A program made the position numbers and the translations under genes. From positions 248,001 to 312,000 of the forward strand of contig NZ_JAGGRL010000001.1 of the NCBI RefSeq assembly GCF_018612915.1: 64,000 nt of DNA, read 5' to 3'. Origin of the DNA: Stenotrophomonas sp. ISL-67 (lineage in GTDB: Bacteria > Pseudomonadota > Gammaproteobacteria > Xanthomonadales > Xanthomonadaceae). Shown piece after piece: positions 17,582-26,390 of the stretch. Position 1 is the stretch's first letter, and each line of letters begins with the position of its first letter. The notes below the pieces were generated by a model, which saw only the letters and a list, made by a program, of their open reading frames with translations, had not been told where the DNA came from and searched no databases.

Positions 17582-17690
17582 GGGGGCGCGGGAAGGCAGG
17601 GGGTAGCGGGGCACGCGTGAATCCATCCATGGAGCTCTTCGCAGCTCCTGCTGCTCAAGGCCCCGCTACCCCCTGCCTTCCCGCGCCCCC
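17582..17690. repeat. Long perfect inverted repeat with conserved 49-nt loop (copy 1)
   Basis: Arms 17582-17611 and 17661-17690 are perfectly complementary over 30 bases. The loop (17612-17660) begins CACGCGTGAATCC, includes CCATGGAGCT, and contains its own GGAGCT/AGCTCC mini-hairpin. The identical 49-nt loop recurs at 31159-31207 between arms of different sequence. It lies between the mqo terminator and the receptor promoter, where no gene is visible. There are no terminal repeats or transposase, so it is a non-autonomous or RNA-structural element of unknown type. Confidence 0.85.
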
Positions 17691-17718
17691 CACACATTGC
17701 GATGGCGGTGGGGAAGGC

Positions 17719-17743
17719 AAAAAAAACCGGCCGAAGCCGGTTC
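17719..17743 (-). terminator. Intrinsic terminator of mqo
   Basis: On the minus strand AACCGGC-TTCG-GCCGGTT forms a compact tetraloop hairpin followed by TTTTTTTT, about 40 bases after the mqo stop codon. Confidence 0.88.
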
Positions 17744-17745
17744 TC

Positions 17746-17772
17746 GTAGAGCGGGGCTCTGCCCCGCTGCTC
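17746..17772 (+). repeat. SMAG/REP palindrome
   Basis: Begins GTAGAGCGGGGC and folds GCGGGGC against GCCCCGC. It lies between the mqo stop codon and the mqo terminator, so it is transcribed as part of the mqo 3' end. Confidence 0.75.
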
Positions 17773-17784
17773 TCCGCTGCACGC

Positions 17785-19545
17785 TTACAACGCCTGCAAT
17801 TCCTCATCCTTGTTGCGCTTCTCCACCGGCGCTGCCGGCGGCGGGGTCATCATCACCGCCGGGCTGGTCTCGGCCGGTACATCCAGGAACGGCAGGCGCA
17901 GGGCGTCGCTGGTCTGGCGGCGGATCTCGTTGGTCAGGGCCGGGCTGTCATTGAGCTTGCGCCCATAGGACGGCACGATCTGCGCCAGGCGCGCTTCCCA
18001 GCCAGCGGCCATCTGTTCGGGGAATGCTTTCTTGAGCAGGTCGAGCATGATCGGCGGCGAGGTCGAAGCACCGGGCGAAGCCCCGAGCAGGGCGGCCAGG
18101 GTGTGGTCCTTGTCGGTCACGACCTCGGTGCCGAACTGCAGCACGGCGCCCTTTTCCGGGTCGCGCTTGATGATCTGCACGCGCTGGCCGGCGGTCACCA
18201 GCACCCAGTCTTCGCGCTTGGCATTGGGGAAATACTTGACCAGTTCGGCCTGGCGGTCGTCATCGTTGAGGCGGGCCTGCCCCATCAGGTACTTCACCAG
18301 GTCCAGGTTCTCCAGGCCCACGTCGAGCATGCCGGCCACGTTGTTGTGGTTGACCGAGGAATACAGGTCGAACCAGGAGCCGTGCTTGAGGAACTTGGTG
18401 CTGTACAGAGCGAACGGCCCGAACAGGACCACCGGCTTGCCGTCCAGCTTGCGCGCATCCAGGTGCGGCACCGACATCGGCGGGGAGCCGGTTTCGGCCA
18501 TGCCATAGGCCTTGACGCTGTGGCGGCTGGCGATGGCCGGGGACTTGAAGGCCAGGAACTGGCCACCGACCGGGAAGCCCGCGTAGTTCTTCGATTCGGG
18601 AATGCCCGACAGCTGCAGCAGCTTGAGCGCGGCGCCGCCGGCGCCGATGAACACGAAGCGCGACTTGAGGGTGGACTCGGTACCGGCGTTGAGGTCCTTG
18701 ACCGTGACGTTCCAGGTCTTGTCGTCGTTCTGGCGCAGCGCGCGTACTTCATGTTCCAGGTGCAGGCTGAAATTCGGGTTGCGCTGCAGGCCGGCGGTCA
18801 GCTGGCGGGTGATCACGCCGAAGTTGACGTCGGTGCCCAGCGGCATCCAGGTGGCGGCGACCTTCTGCTTCGGGTCGCGGCCTTCCATCAGCAGCGGGGC
18901 CCAGGCCTTGATCTGCGCCGGGTCTTCGGAGTACTGCATGCCGTAGAACAGCGGGTTCTTGACCAATGCCTGCTGGCGCTTGTGCAGGTAGGCGATGTTG
19001 TCATCGCCCCACACGAAGCTCATGTGCGGGGTGGCGTTGATGAAATCGGTCGGCTGGCTCAGCCGGCCTTCCTTCACCTGGTGCGACCAGAACTGGCGCG
19101 AGATCTCGAACTGCTCGGCGATGCTGACCGCGCGTTTGGTCTCGATGCTGCCGTCGGGCAGTTCCGGGGTGTAGTTCAGTTCGGCGAAGGCCGAATGCCC
19201 GGTGCCGGCGTTGTTCCAGCCATCGGAGCTTTCCAGGGCCACGCCGTCGAGGCGTTCGAACACCTGGATGTTCCAGTCTGGCTGCAGTTCCTGCAGGAAG
19301 GTGGCCAGGGTAATGCTCATGATGCCGCCGCCGACCAGCACGACGTCGACCGGCTTGTCATTGCCCGCGGCCGGAACCGAACGCTGGTGCAGGGGCCAGT
19401 ACAGGAACACGGCCGCTGCGATCAGCAGCAGGGCGAACAGGGCGAGGACTGTCTTTGCAATCCTGCCGCGACCGGCACGCTTGGCCGGGCGTGCTTCGGA
19501 ATGCGGTGCTGCGCCGTCCGAAGGCGTTCCAGACGATCTCGTCAT
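17785..19545 (-). CDS. mqo: Malate:quinone oxidoreductase
   Basis: 586 residues. This FAD-dependent peripheral membrane enzyme of the TCA cycle oxidises malate to oxaloacetate and passes electrons to quinone. The dinucleotide-binding motif is [10 protein letters not shown] (near residue 67). Family signatures include [43 protein letters not shown] and VLFGPFA. It is longer than common Mqo proteins because of a Lys/Arg-rich start, one membrane span at about 30-50 ([20 protein letters not shown]) and a Pro-rich C-terminal tail, so it may be anchored by its N-terminus. Single-gene unit with its own terminator. Confidence 0.93.
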   Translation of the reverse strand: MTRSSGTPSDGAAPHSEARPAKRAGRGRIAKTVLALFALLLIAAAVFLYWPLHQRSVPAAGNDKPVDVVLVGGGIMSITLATFLQELQPDWNIQVFERLDGVALESSDGWNNAGTGHSAFAELNYTPELPDGSIETKRAVSIAEQFEISRQFWSHQVKEGRLSQPTDFINATPHMSFVWGDDNIAYLHKRQQALVKNPLFYGMQYSEDPAQIKAWAPLLMEGRDPKQKVAATWMPLGTDVNFGVITRQLTAGLQRNPNFSLHLEHEVRALRQNDDKTWNVTVKDLNAGTESTLKSRFVFIGAGGAALKLLQLSGIPESKNYAGFPVGGQFLAFKSPAIASRHSVKAYGMAETGSPPMSVPHLDARKLDGKPVVLFGPFALYSTKFLKHGSWFDLYSSVNHNNVAGMLDVGLENLDLVKYLMGQARLNDDDRQAELVKYFPNAKREDWVLVTAGQRVQIIKRDPEKGAVLQFGTEVVTDKDHTLAALLGASPGASTSPPIMLDLLKKAFPEQMAAGWEARLAQIVPSYGRKLNDSPALTNEIRRQTSDALRLPFLDVPAETSPAVMMTPPPAAPVEKRNKDEELQAL

Positions 19546-19730
19546 GGGAATTCTCTTTTATGGGGCGATGGGGGCAGGATGACGACGCTCCGGGGAAGAA
19601 GCGTGAAGAAACAGGCTCTTGGCGCATCCAGGGCTCCAATTTTAGCCCTTTCCGGTACGGATTTGGTGCAACGCAGCATCACGCTGGCCGAACCTCTCGC
19701 CTTTCCCGGATGGCTGCCCCAATCCGCACC

Positions 19731-19755
19731 GTAGAGCCACGCCCTGCGTGGCTGC
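19731..19755 (+). repeat. SMAG/REP palindrome
   Basis: GTAGAGCCACGCCCTGCGTGGCTGC type copy placed just after the stop codon of the minus-strand membrane-protein gene and upstream of mqo. Confidence 0.8.
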
Positions 19756-19760
19756 CCCGA

Positions 19761-20348
19761 TCAGTCCACCCCCAACGTGAAGTACTCCGCCAGGAAGTAC
19801 CCACACTGATAGATCAGCGCCACCAGCGCCAAGCCAAGGTGCACCTGTCGCGAACGGCTGGCGATGCCGATGCCGGTGATCACCAGCATGATCCCGGCGT
19901 GCAACGGGTAGGCGTCCCCCAGCATCTGCCAGCGGCTGTGGCCCTTGATCGCGGTGTCGCCCAGGTCCAGCACCGTCACCAGGGCCAGCATGCCGAAGAA
20001 CCCGGCGCGCCGCTGCAGCAGGTACTGCTCGTAGCTGCCGTACTCGCGCAGGTCGTCGGGGAACAGCAGCACGCACAGCATGTACCAGCTGGCGCAGTAG
20101 GCGATCACGAACAGGTACAGGCCGAAGGTCCACTGCCGCACTTCGCCCAGGCGGAATTCCCACCACCAGAAGGTCACCACCGACACCAGCGTCCACAGCA
20201 CCCAGCACAGGTGGATGCCCGACCACCCGCCGCGCCGGGCCGGGTGCTCGATGATCGAGGCCAGGCCCCTGACCAGGGTGGTAATGCTCAAGCCGAGGAT
20301 GATGCTGAGCACCACGCGGATATGCAGGTAGACCGGGTCCGATTCCAT
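19761..20348 (-). CDS. Uncharacterised integral membrane protein
   Basis: 195 residues with about five or six hydrophobic segments (for example VVLSIILGLSITTLV near 14-28, WVLWTLVSVVTFWWWEF, LYLFVIAYCASWYMLCVLL, GMLALVTVLDLGD, LHAGIMLVITGIGIA). I do not recognise a functional family. The charged loop DDLREYGSYEQYLLQRRAGFF lies mid-protein. The ATG at 20348 gives MESDPVYLHIRV; an upstream extension would add non-membrane sequence. It is transcribed toward mqo in the same direction, downstream of argP, and is probably independent. Confidence 0.7.
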   Translation of the reverse strand: MESDPVYLHIRVVLSIILGLSITTLVRGLASIIEHPARRGGWSGIHLCWVLWTLVSVVTFWWWEFRLGEVRQWTFGLYLFVIAYCASWYMLCVLLFPDDLREYGSYEQYLLQRRAGFFGMLALVTVLDLGDTAIKGHSRWQMLGDAYPLHAGIMLVITGIGIASRSRQVHLGLALVALIYQCGYFLAEYFTLGVD

Positions 20349-20438
20349 AGACAACCCAACAGGCGGGGATGTCCCATCCTGCAATGGCGACGGTCATCCT
20401 GTCGTGCAGACCGGTGCCGATGCCGAGCCAGGTCCCCG

Positions 20439-21344
20439 TCAACGCTTCCTGCGCACCAGCGTCGCAGACGCTGCCAGCACCGCCTGGGTCAACAGCGCCA
20501 TGGTCTGCACATCGCCCTTCCAGTGCTGCCAGTACAGCGGCACGTCTTCCCACGCGCGCTGCTTCATCAGCACCAGCCGCCCGGCGTCCAGGTGCCGCTT
20601 CACCAGTGGCAGCGGGTTCATGGTCCAGCCCAGGCCGCCCAGGTTGGCCTGCACGAACGCACGCGTGGACGGAATCCACCAGGTCGGCGCGGTCATCGGC
20701 AGGTCTTCGCCGGCCAACCTGCGGGCGAAGCGCGCCTGCATGTCGTCCTTGCGGTTGAACACCAGCACCGGGGCCTGGGCAAGGGACTGTGCGTTGACCC
20801 CCTTGGCAAAGTACTTTTCGTGGAACGCCGGCGTGCAGGTAGCCGCATAGCGGATGCTGCCCAGCGCATGGATCTGGCAGCCCTGCACCGGTTCGTCCAG
20901 CGTGGTCACCGCGCCCAGCACGGCGCCCTGGCGCAGCAGGGCCACGGTGTGGTCCTGGTCTTCCAGGCGCAGGTCCAGGGTGGTGCCGGTCTGTCCGGCA
21001 AAGCGCAGCGCTGCATCGGTGAACCAGGTTTCCAGGCTGTCGTGGTTGACCGCCACCGGAATGCTGGCATGCGGCAGGTCCTCATCGGCAATGCCCATGC
21101 GGTGCAGGGCATCGTGCTCCAGCAGCGCGGTCTGCTCGGCCAGCTGCACCAGCACCTGGCCCTCCGGCGTGGCCACGGCGGGCGAGGACCGCTTTACCAG
21201 CAGCCGCCCGACGCGGTCCTCCAGCGCCTTGACCCGCTGCGACACTGCCGAGGCAGTGACATTGAGCGATTGCGCGGCACGGTCGAAGCTGCCCTCGCGG
21301 ATCACCGCCGCCAAGGCGCGCAGCTGGGCATGGTCGATGCGCAT
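20439..21344 (-). CDS. argP: LysR-family regulator, ArgP/IciA type
   Basis: 301 residues. The N-terminal HTH (LRALAAVIREGSFDRAAQSL, VTASAVSQRVKALED) matches the ArgP branch closely. A LysR substrate-binding domain follows from about residue 90. ArgP senses lysine/arginine and activates the amino-acid exporter ArgO. Here it is divergent to exactly such an exporter gene 131 bases away, which makes the assignment strong. The shared intergenic region is unusually AT-rich (GTTAAGTAAGTTTAGCTCTACTTTTTC-like segment) and would hold the T-N11-A operator. Confidence 0.85.
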   Translation of the reverse strand: MRIDHAQLRALAAVIREGSFDRAAQSLNVTASAVSQRVKALEDRVGRLLVKRSSPAVATPEGQVLVQLAEQTALLEHDALHRMGIADEDLPHASIPVAVNHDSLETWFTDAALRFAGQTGTTLDLRLEDQDHTVALLRQGAVLGAVTTLDEPVQGCQIHALGSIRYAATCTPAFHEKYFAKGVNAQSLAQAPVLVFNRKDDMQARFARRLAGEDLPMTAPTWWIPSTRAFVQANLGGLGWTMNPLPLVKRHLDAGRLVLMKQRAWEDVPLYWQHWKGDVQTMALLTQAVLAASATLVRRKR

Positions 21345-21475
21345 GGGATTAAGCTCCGCTAAAGATGGTTAAGTAAGTTTAGCTCTACTTTTTCATGTTG
21401 CGGCGCGACAATACGCGCCATCCGGTGCTGTACGCCTTGGCGAGGCACCGCTCCCCCGCACGACAGGTAGCAACC

Positions 21476-22111
21476 ATGTTCTCCTTCATTTCCGGCGGCC
21501 CCGGTCTGGCCGCGTGGTTCAGTGGCGCCGCCGCCGGCATCGGCCTGTTCGCCGTGGTCGGCGCGCAGAGCGCCTTCATCCTGCGCCAGGGCATCCTGCG
21601 CAGGCACATCGTGCCGGTCGTGGCGACCTGCGCGGCGATCGATGCGGTCTTCATCTTCGCCAGCGTGGCCGGGCTGAGCACGCTGACCCGCGCGCTGCCG
21701 TGGCTGACCACCGTGGTGCTGTGGGGCGGCGTCACCTTCCTGGCCTGGTACGCCTGGCAGTCGGCGCGCCGCGCGCTGGCCGGTACCGGTGGCATGCAGG
21801 TGGACGACACCGACAACAGCTCGCGCCGCGCGGTGCTCACCGCCGCGGTCGGCTTCTCGCTGATCAACCCGCATTTCTGGCTGGACATGATGGTGATCGG
21901 GTCGATCGCCGACAACTTCGGCAACGCGCGCATGGCCTTCGCCGCCGGCGTGGTCACCGCCAGCTGCCTGTGGCTGACCGCCCAGGGCCTGGGCGCGCGC
22001 ATGCTGGCGCCGCTGTTCACCAAACCCCGTACCTGGCGGATCCTCGACGGCAGCATCGCCGTGATCCTGTCCATCCTGGCCCTGAGCCTGGCGTTCCGCG
22101 GCGTGCATTGA
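21476..22111 (+). CDS. LysE/ArgO-family basic amino acid exporter
   Basis: 211 residues with six hydrophobic segments. Family motifs are GAQSAFILRQGILR (about 26-39), DAVFIFASVAG and SLINPHFWLDMMVIG, the conserved NPH-x-x-LD element of LysE/ArgO. It exports lysine and/or arginine across the inner membrane. The ATG at 21476 was chosen because homologous sequence starts at MFSFISGGPG; the region upstream reads through the promoter. Divergent argP probably activates it. A strong terminator follows. Confidence 0.88.
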   Translation: MFSFISGGPGLAAWFSGAAAGIGLFAVVGAQSAFILRQGILRRHIVPVVATCAAIDAVFIFASVAGLSTLTRALPWLTTVVLWGGVTFLAWYAWQSARRALAGTGGMQVDDTDNSSRRAVLTAAVGFSLINPHFWLDMMVIGSIADNFGNARMAFAAGVVTASCLWLTAQGLGARMLAPLFTKPRTWRILDGSIAVILSILALSLAFRGVH

Positions 22112-22140
22112 TCTCTCTCTCTCTCCGTCAATGCATGTCC

Positions 22141-22170
22141 AAATGGCACCGTTCGCGGTGCCATTTTTCT
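22141..22170 (+). terminator. Intrinsic terminator of the exporter gene
   Basis: AAATGGCACCG-TTCG-CGGTGCCATTT hairpin with a UUCG tetraloop, followed by TTTCTTT, 30 bases past the stop. Confidence 0.92.
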
Positions 22171-22274
22171 TTCTGGAGTCGCAAACGTTCGGGAACGTCG
22201 CTACTGGCCCGCCCTGCGCCGAACTGTCTAGAATCGCCGGATCACGGACAAGACGTCTGGACGAAGGGGGAAGG

Positions 22275-24260
22275 ATGCAGTACTCGAAATGGGCGGCCCT
22301 GGCCGTCGTGGCAGCGCTGTGTGCGCCGGTGGGGCAGGTGGCAGCTGCCGGCCTGGATCTGGAACACTATCTCAAGCGCGATACGTTCAACGACATCAAG
22401 CTGTCGCCGGGCGGGCAGTACTACGCCGCCACCGTGCCGATGGAAGACCGCACCGCGCTGGCCATCCTTGATCGAAAGGAAGGCAAGGTGGTCGGATCGT
22501 TCGTGCCGCCGCGCAACAACCATGCCAGCAGTTTCTACTGGGTTACCGATGACCGCGTCCTGATCGGCCTTTCCGAGAAGTTCGGTTCACTCGACCAGCC
22601 GCAGCTCACCGGCGAGCTGTACGCCATGAGCGCCAAGAGCGGCCGCGGCGAGCTGCTGGTCGGCTACCGCGTGGAAGGCAATGGCCCCGGCACCCGGATC
22701 CAGCCGAAGAAAGTCGAGGCGGTGGCCGCCTTCCTGATCGATTCCATGCCGCAGGAAGAGCGCAATGTGCTGGTGTCGGTGTGGCCGTTCTCCAATGACC
22801 CGTTTACCCGGGTTGACCGTCTGGACGTCACCAGTGGCCGCCGCCAGACCGTGGCCCGCTCGCCGGTACGCAATGCCAGCTTCGTCAGCGACCCGAGCGG
22901 ACAGATCCGCTTTGCGCATGGTGCCGGCACCGACAACGTCAACAAGCTGTACTACCGCGAGGCCAGCGGCGACAACTGGAAGCTGGTCAACGACGAAGCC
23001 GTTTCCAAGCGCATCGAAACCGCGCTCGGTTTCTCCGAAGACGGCAGGACCGCCTACCTGAAGGTGCAGCAGGCCGATGGCCCGGACACGATCGTGACCT
23101 GGAACCCGACCACCGACAAGCGCGCCACCCTGCTGCGCGATCCGGTGGTGGACCCGGCAGAGCTGCTGTACCGGCCGGGTACCCGCGTTCCCGTCGGGGC
23201 GCTGTACCTCGGTGACAAGCCGCGCACCCGCTTCTTCGATGAGAACTCGGCCGACGCGCGCCTGTACCGCAGCCTGGAGGCGGCCTTCGCCGGCGAAGCG
23301 GTGCTCATCACCTCCAGCACCCGCGATGGCCGCCAGGTGCTGGTGCAGACCTGGTCGGGGCGCAACCCCGGCGATTTCTACATCTTCGATACCGTGGCCA
23401 AATCGGCCGACCACCTGATCAGCCGCAGCAACTGGGTCGACCCGGAGCGCAACGCCAAGGTGCAGCCCTTCGTGTTCAAGGCGCGCGACGGCATGGAGCT
23501 GCATGGCTACCTGACCGTACCCGCCGCCGCCGGGGCGAGGCCACCGATGGTGGTGGTGCCGCATGGCGGCCCGTTCGGCGTGTTCGACGACGGCAGTTAC
23601 GACACGGAAGCGCAGATGCTGGCCGATGCCGGCTATGCGGTGTTGCAGGTCAACTTCCGCGGCTCGGGCAACTTCGGCCGTGCCTACCGCAGCGCGGGCG
23701 CGCAGCAATGGGGCGGCGCGATGCAGGATGACGTCACCGATGCCACCCGCTGGGCGATCGCCCAGGGCCACGCCGATGCCTCCCGGATCTGCATCTACGG
23801 GGCTAGTTACGGCGCGTACGCGGCCATGGTGGGGGCGGCCCGCGAGCCGGGACTGTACAAATGCGCTGCCGGCTACGTTGGCGTGTACGACCTGCCGATG
23901 ATGCATACCACTGGCGACGTGCAGCGCAGCGGCTCGGGCAGCACCTATCTCAAGGAGTGGCTGGGCAGCCCCGCCCAGGTGGCGGAAGTGTCGCCGGTCA
24001 ACTTCGCCGAGCGCATCAAGGTGCCGGTGTTTCTGGCCGCAGGTGGTGAAGACGAGCGTGCCCCGATCCAACACACCAAGCGCATGGAAGCGGCGCTGCT
24101 CAAGGCCGGAACGCCGGTCGAATCGCTGTATTACCCCAACGAGGGCCACGGGTTCTACACCGACCCGCACCGCCGTGAGTACTACGGCAAGCTGCTGGCC
24201 TTCCTGTCGCGCAGCTTGGGCGGCAAGACGGCGGGCGCAGTGGCTGCTGCATCGCCCTGA
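22275..24260 (+). CDS. S9-family (prolyl oligopeptidase-type) serine peptidase, copy 1
   Basis: 661 residues. A signal peptide is seen (1-25, VGQVAAAG). A beta-propeller-like domain with repeated LDRKEGKVVG/LYAMSAKSG blades follows, then an alpha/beta-hydrolase domain from about residue 410. Catalytic triad: Ser511 in GASYGAYAA, Asp593 in GGEDERAP, His625 in EGHGFY. Upstream PHGGPFGVFDDG supplies the oxyanion hole. It is predicted to be a periplasmic or secreted dipeptidyl/oligopeptidase. The start is fixed by GGGGGAAGG four bases upstream, a layout repeated exactly before the neighbouring paralogue. A TAGAAT -10-like box lies at 22229-22234. Confidence 0.88.
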   Translation: MQYSKWAALAVVAALCAPVGQVAAAGLDLEHYLKRDTFNDIKLSPGGQYYAATVPMEDRTALAILDRKEGKVVGSFVPPRNNHASSFYWVTDDRVLIGLSEKFGSLDQPQLTGELYAMSAKSGRGELLVGYRVEGNGPGTRIQPKKVEAVAAFLIDSMPQEERNVLVSVWPFSNDPFTRVDRLDVTSGRRQTVARSPVRNASFVSDPSGQIRFAHGAGTDNVNKLYYREASGDNWKLVNDEAVSKRIETALGFSEDGRTAYLKVQQADGPDTIVTWNPTTDKRATLLRDPVVDPAELLYRPGTRVPVGALYLGDKPRTRFFDENSADARLYRSLEAAFAGEAVLITSSTRDGRQVLVQTWSGRNPGDFYIFDTVAKSADHLISRSNWVDPERNAKVQPFVFKARDGMELHGYLTVPAAAGARPPMVVVPHGGPFGVFDDGSYDTEAQMLADAGYAVLQVNFRGSGNFGRAYRSAGAQQWGGAMQDDVTDATRWAIAQGHADASRICIYGASYGAYAAMVGAAREPGLYKCAAGYVGVYDLPMMHTTGDVQRSGSGSTYLKEWLGSPAQVAEVSPVNFAERIKVPVFLAAGGEDERAPIQHTKRMEAALLKAGTPVESLYYPNEGHGFYTDPHRREYYGKLLAFLSRSLGGKTAGAVAAASP

Positions 24261-24280
24261 GCGGAGCGGCAGTGAACACG

Positions 24281-24303
24281 AACGGCACCTGCGGGTGCCG
24301 TTT
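24281..24303 (+). terminator. Intrinsic terminator between the tandem S9 genes
   Basis: AACGGCACC-TGCG-GGTGCCGTT hairpin followed by TGTCTTT, 20 bases after the first S9 stop. The second peptidase gene should therefore have its own promoter. Confidence 0.82.
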
Positions 24304-24393
24304 GTCTTTATGGCGGCAGGCAGATGGCGCCGCGTGCGCGGTTCCGCCTAGAATCGGCAACCCGGACAGGGGGGCCGGACCAAGGGGGGAAGG

Positions 24394-26343
24394 ATGCGCA
24401 GGAAACTGATGGCCGCGTTGCTGGGCGCCGGCTGTGCGTTGCTGTCGGCGGGGGCCGGCGCGGTGGATCTGGAACGCTACCTGCGCGACGATGCGTTCAC
24501 CAACATCAAGATTTCGCCCGACGGCACCTACGTGGCCGCCAGCGTGCCGCTCGAAGACGCGACCGCCATCGCGATCCTGCGCACGGCCGACATGGCGCTG
24601 GTCGGCTCGTTCCGCCCGCCGCGCGACAACCACGCCGGCAGCTTTGACTGGGTCAGCAACCAGCGCCTGGTGATCGGTCTGGCGCAGAAGTGGGGCCGCC
24701 TGGACAAGCCCCGCCCGACCGGCGAGCTTTACGGCATCAACGCCGATGGCAAGGGCGGCGAGCTGCTGGTCGGCTACCGCGTCGGCGGGCTCAACGACAG
24801 CCAGGTGTCGGCCTTCCTTACCGATGAGCTGGCCGACGACGAGCGCAACGTGCTGATTGCCGTGTGGCCGTTCGCCGAGAACCCATACACCCGCATCGAA
24901 CGCATGGACGCGGTCACCGGGCGACGGATCATCGTGGCCCGCTCGCCCGTGCAGGGCGCCTACTTCACCACCGACAACACGGGTGAAGTGCGTTTCGCCC
25001 TCGGTTCGGGCTCGGACAACGTGCAGAAGCTGTACTACCGGGTGCAGCGCGGCGATGACTGGGTGCTGCTCAACGACGAAGCGATCAGCAAACGCATTGA
25101 GAAGCCGCTGGGCTTCTCGGCCGACGGCAGCCTGGCCTACCTGTGGATCGAGCAGACCGATGGCCCCGATGTCATCGTGAGCTGGAACCCGCAGACCAAC
25201 GAACGCCACACCCTGCTGCGCGATGACGTGGTGGATCCGGGCCTGGTGATTTACCAGCCGGGCACCCGCGTGCCGGTAGGCGCGCTGTATTACGGCGACG
25301 TGCCACGTGCGCGCTTCTTCGACGACACCTCCAGCACCGCGCGGTTGTACCGCAGCCTGCAGGCGGCATTTCGCAGCCCGGTGTACATCACTTCCAGCAC
25401 CCGCGATGGGCGGGTGGTGCTGGCGCAGACTTGGTCGGGCAGTAACCCGGGCGACTTCTACCGCTACGACACCATGGAGAAAAAGGCCAAGCTGCTGGCC
25501 AGCCGCAGCAGCTGGATCGACCCGTCACAGAGCGCGCAGGTGCGCCCGGTGGCGTTGAAGGCGCGCGACGGCCTGCCGTTGCATGGCTTCCTGACCGTGC
25601 CCAACGGCAAGGACGCGCGCAGGTTGCCGATGGTGGTGGTGCCGCATGGCGGACCGATCGGTGTGTTCGATGACGGCGGCTACGAGCACGAGACGCAGCT
25701 GCTCGCGGCTGCAGGGTATGCGGTGTTGCAGATCAACTTCCGCGGCTCATCCAACTACGGGCGCGCGCACACCGCTGCCGCCAGGCACCAGTGGGGCCTG
25801 CGCATGCAGGATGACGTGACCGATGCCACGCGGTGGGCGATCGAGCAGGGCATCGCCGATGAGAAACGCATCTGCATCTATGGCGCCAGTTATGGTGCGT
25901 ATGCCGCGATGATGGGCACCATCCGCGAACCCGGCCTATACCAGTGCGCGGCCGGTTACGTGGGCATCTATGACCTGCCGCTGATGTTCGAACGCGGCGA
26001 CATCCAGAGCGATCGTTCCGGGCTGACCTACCTGCGCGACTGGCTGGGCACGCCGGAAGCGCTGGCTGGGCGTTCACCGGTGAACCTGGCGGGGCAGGTG
26101 AAGGTGCCGGTGTTCCTGGCGGCCGGTGGCGAAGACAAGCGCGCCCCGATCCAGCACACCAGGAAGATGGAAGCGGCGCTGCGCCGCGCCGGTAGCCCGG
26201 TCGAAAGTCTGTACTACAAGAGCGAGGGGCACGGCTTCTACACCCAGGAACACCAACGCGAGTACTACACCCGCCTGCTGGCCTTCCTGTCGCGCAGCCT
26301 GGGCGGCCAGGCCGCGTCGGCCTCGACGCCGGCACAGCCGTAA
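24394..26343 (+). CDS. S9-family serine peptidase, copy 2 (tandem paralogue)
   Basis: 649 residues, colinear with the preceding gene over its whole length. Signal peptide 1-25; propeller; hydrolase domain with Ser499 (GASYGAYAA), Asp581 (GGEDKRAP) and His613 (EGHGFY). The two proteins share long identical stretches (RNVLxxVWPF, PGTRVPVGALY, VDPxxxxYxPGTRVPV, MQDDVTDATRWAI). The leader is also duplicated: both genes are preceded by CTAGAATCG and a GGGGGAAGGATGC start context. Differences gather in the propeller, suggesting changed substrate gating. Predicted secreted oligopeptidase. Confidence 0.88.
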   Translation: MRRKLMAALLGAGCALLSAGAGAVDLERYLRDDAFTNIKISPDGTYVAASVPLEDATAIAILRTADMALVGSFRPPRDNHAGSFDWVSNQRLVIGLAQKWGRLDKPRPTGELYGINADGKGGELLVGYRVGGLNDSQVSAFLTDELADDERNVLIAVWPFAENPYTRIERMDAVTGRRIIVARSPVQGAYFTTDNTGEVRFALGSGSDNVQKLYYRVQRGDDWVLLNDEAISKRIEKPLGFSADGSLAYLWIEQTDGPDVIVSWNPQTNERHTLLRDDVVDPGLVIYQPGTRVPVGALYYGDVPRARFFDDTSSTARLYRSLQAAFRSPVYITSSTRDGRVVLAQTWSGSNPGDFYRYDTMEKKAKLLASRSSWIDPSQSAQVRPVALKARDGLPLHGFLTVPNGKDARRLPMVVVPHGGPIGVFDDGGYEHETQLLAAAGYAVLQINFRGSSNYGRAHTAAARHQWGLRMQDDVTDATRWAIEQGIADEKRICIYGASYGAYAAMMGTIREPGLYQCAAGYVGIYDLPLMFERGDIQSDRSGLTYLRDWLGTPEALAGRSPVNLAGQVKVPVFLAAGGEDKRAPIQHTRKMEAALRRAGSPVESLYYKSEGHGFYTQEHQREYYTRLLAFLSRSLGGQAASASTPAQP

Positions 26344-26349
26344 CCGACA

Positions 26350-26373
26350 CCGGGGGGCATTGCCGCCCCCCGG
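26350..26373. terminator. GC-rich hairpin between convergent genes
   Basis: CCGGGGGGC and GCCCCCCGG form a perfect 9-bp stem with a six-base loop between the S9 gene and the convergent autotransporter gene. There is no T-run on either side; it may act as a bidirectional RNA-end stabiliser. Confidence 0.55.
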
Positions 26374-26390
26374 CGTAACACCGCGCCCGG

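Noticed and set aside
15271..19734. Very long plus-strand open frame opposite the receptor and mqo genes
   Set aside because: It is antisense to two well-supported genes; low-complexity Val/Gly/His/Gln composition and no motif identify it as a high-GC shadow.
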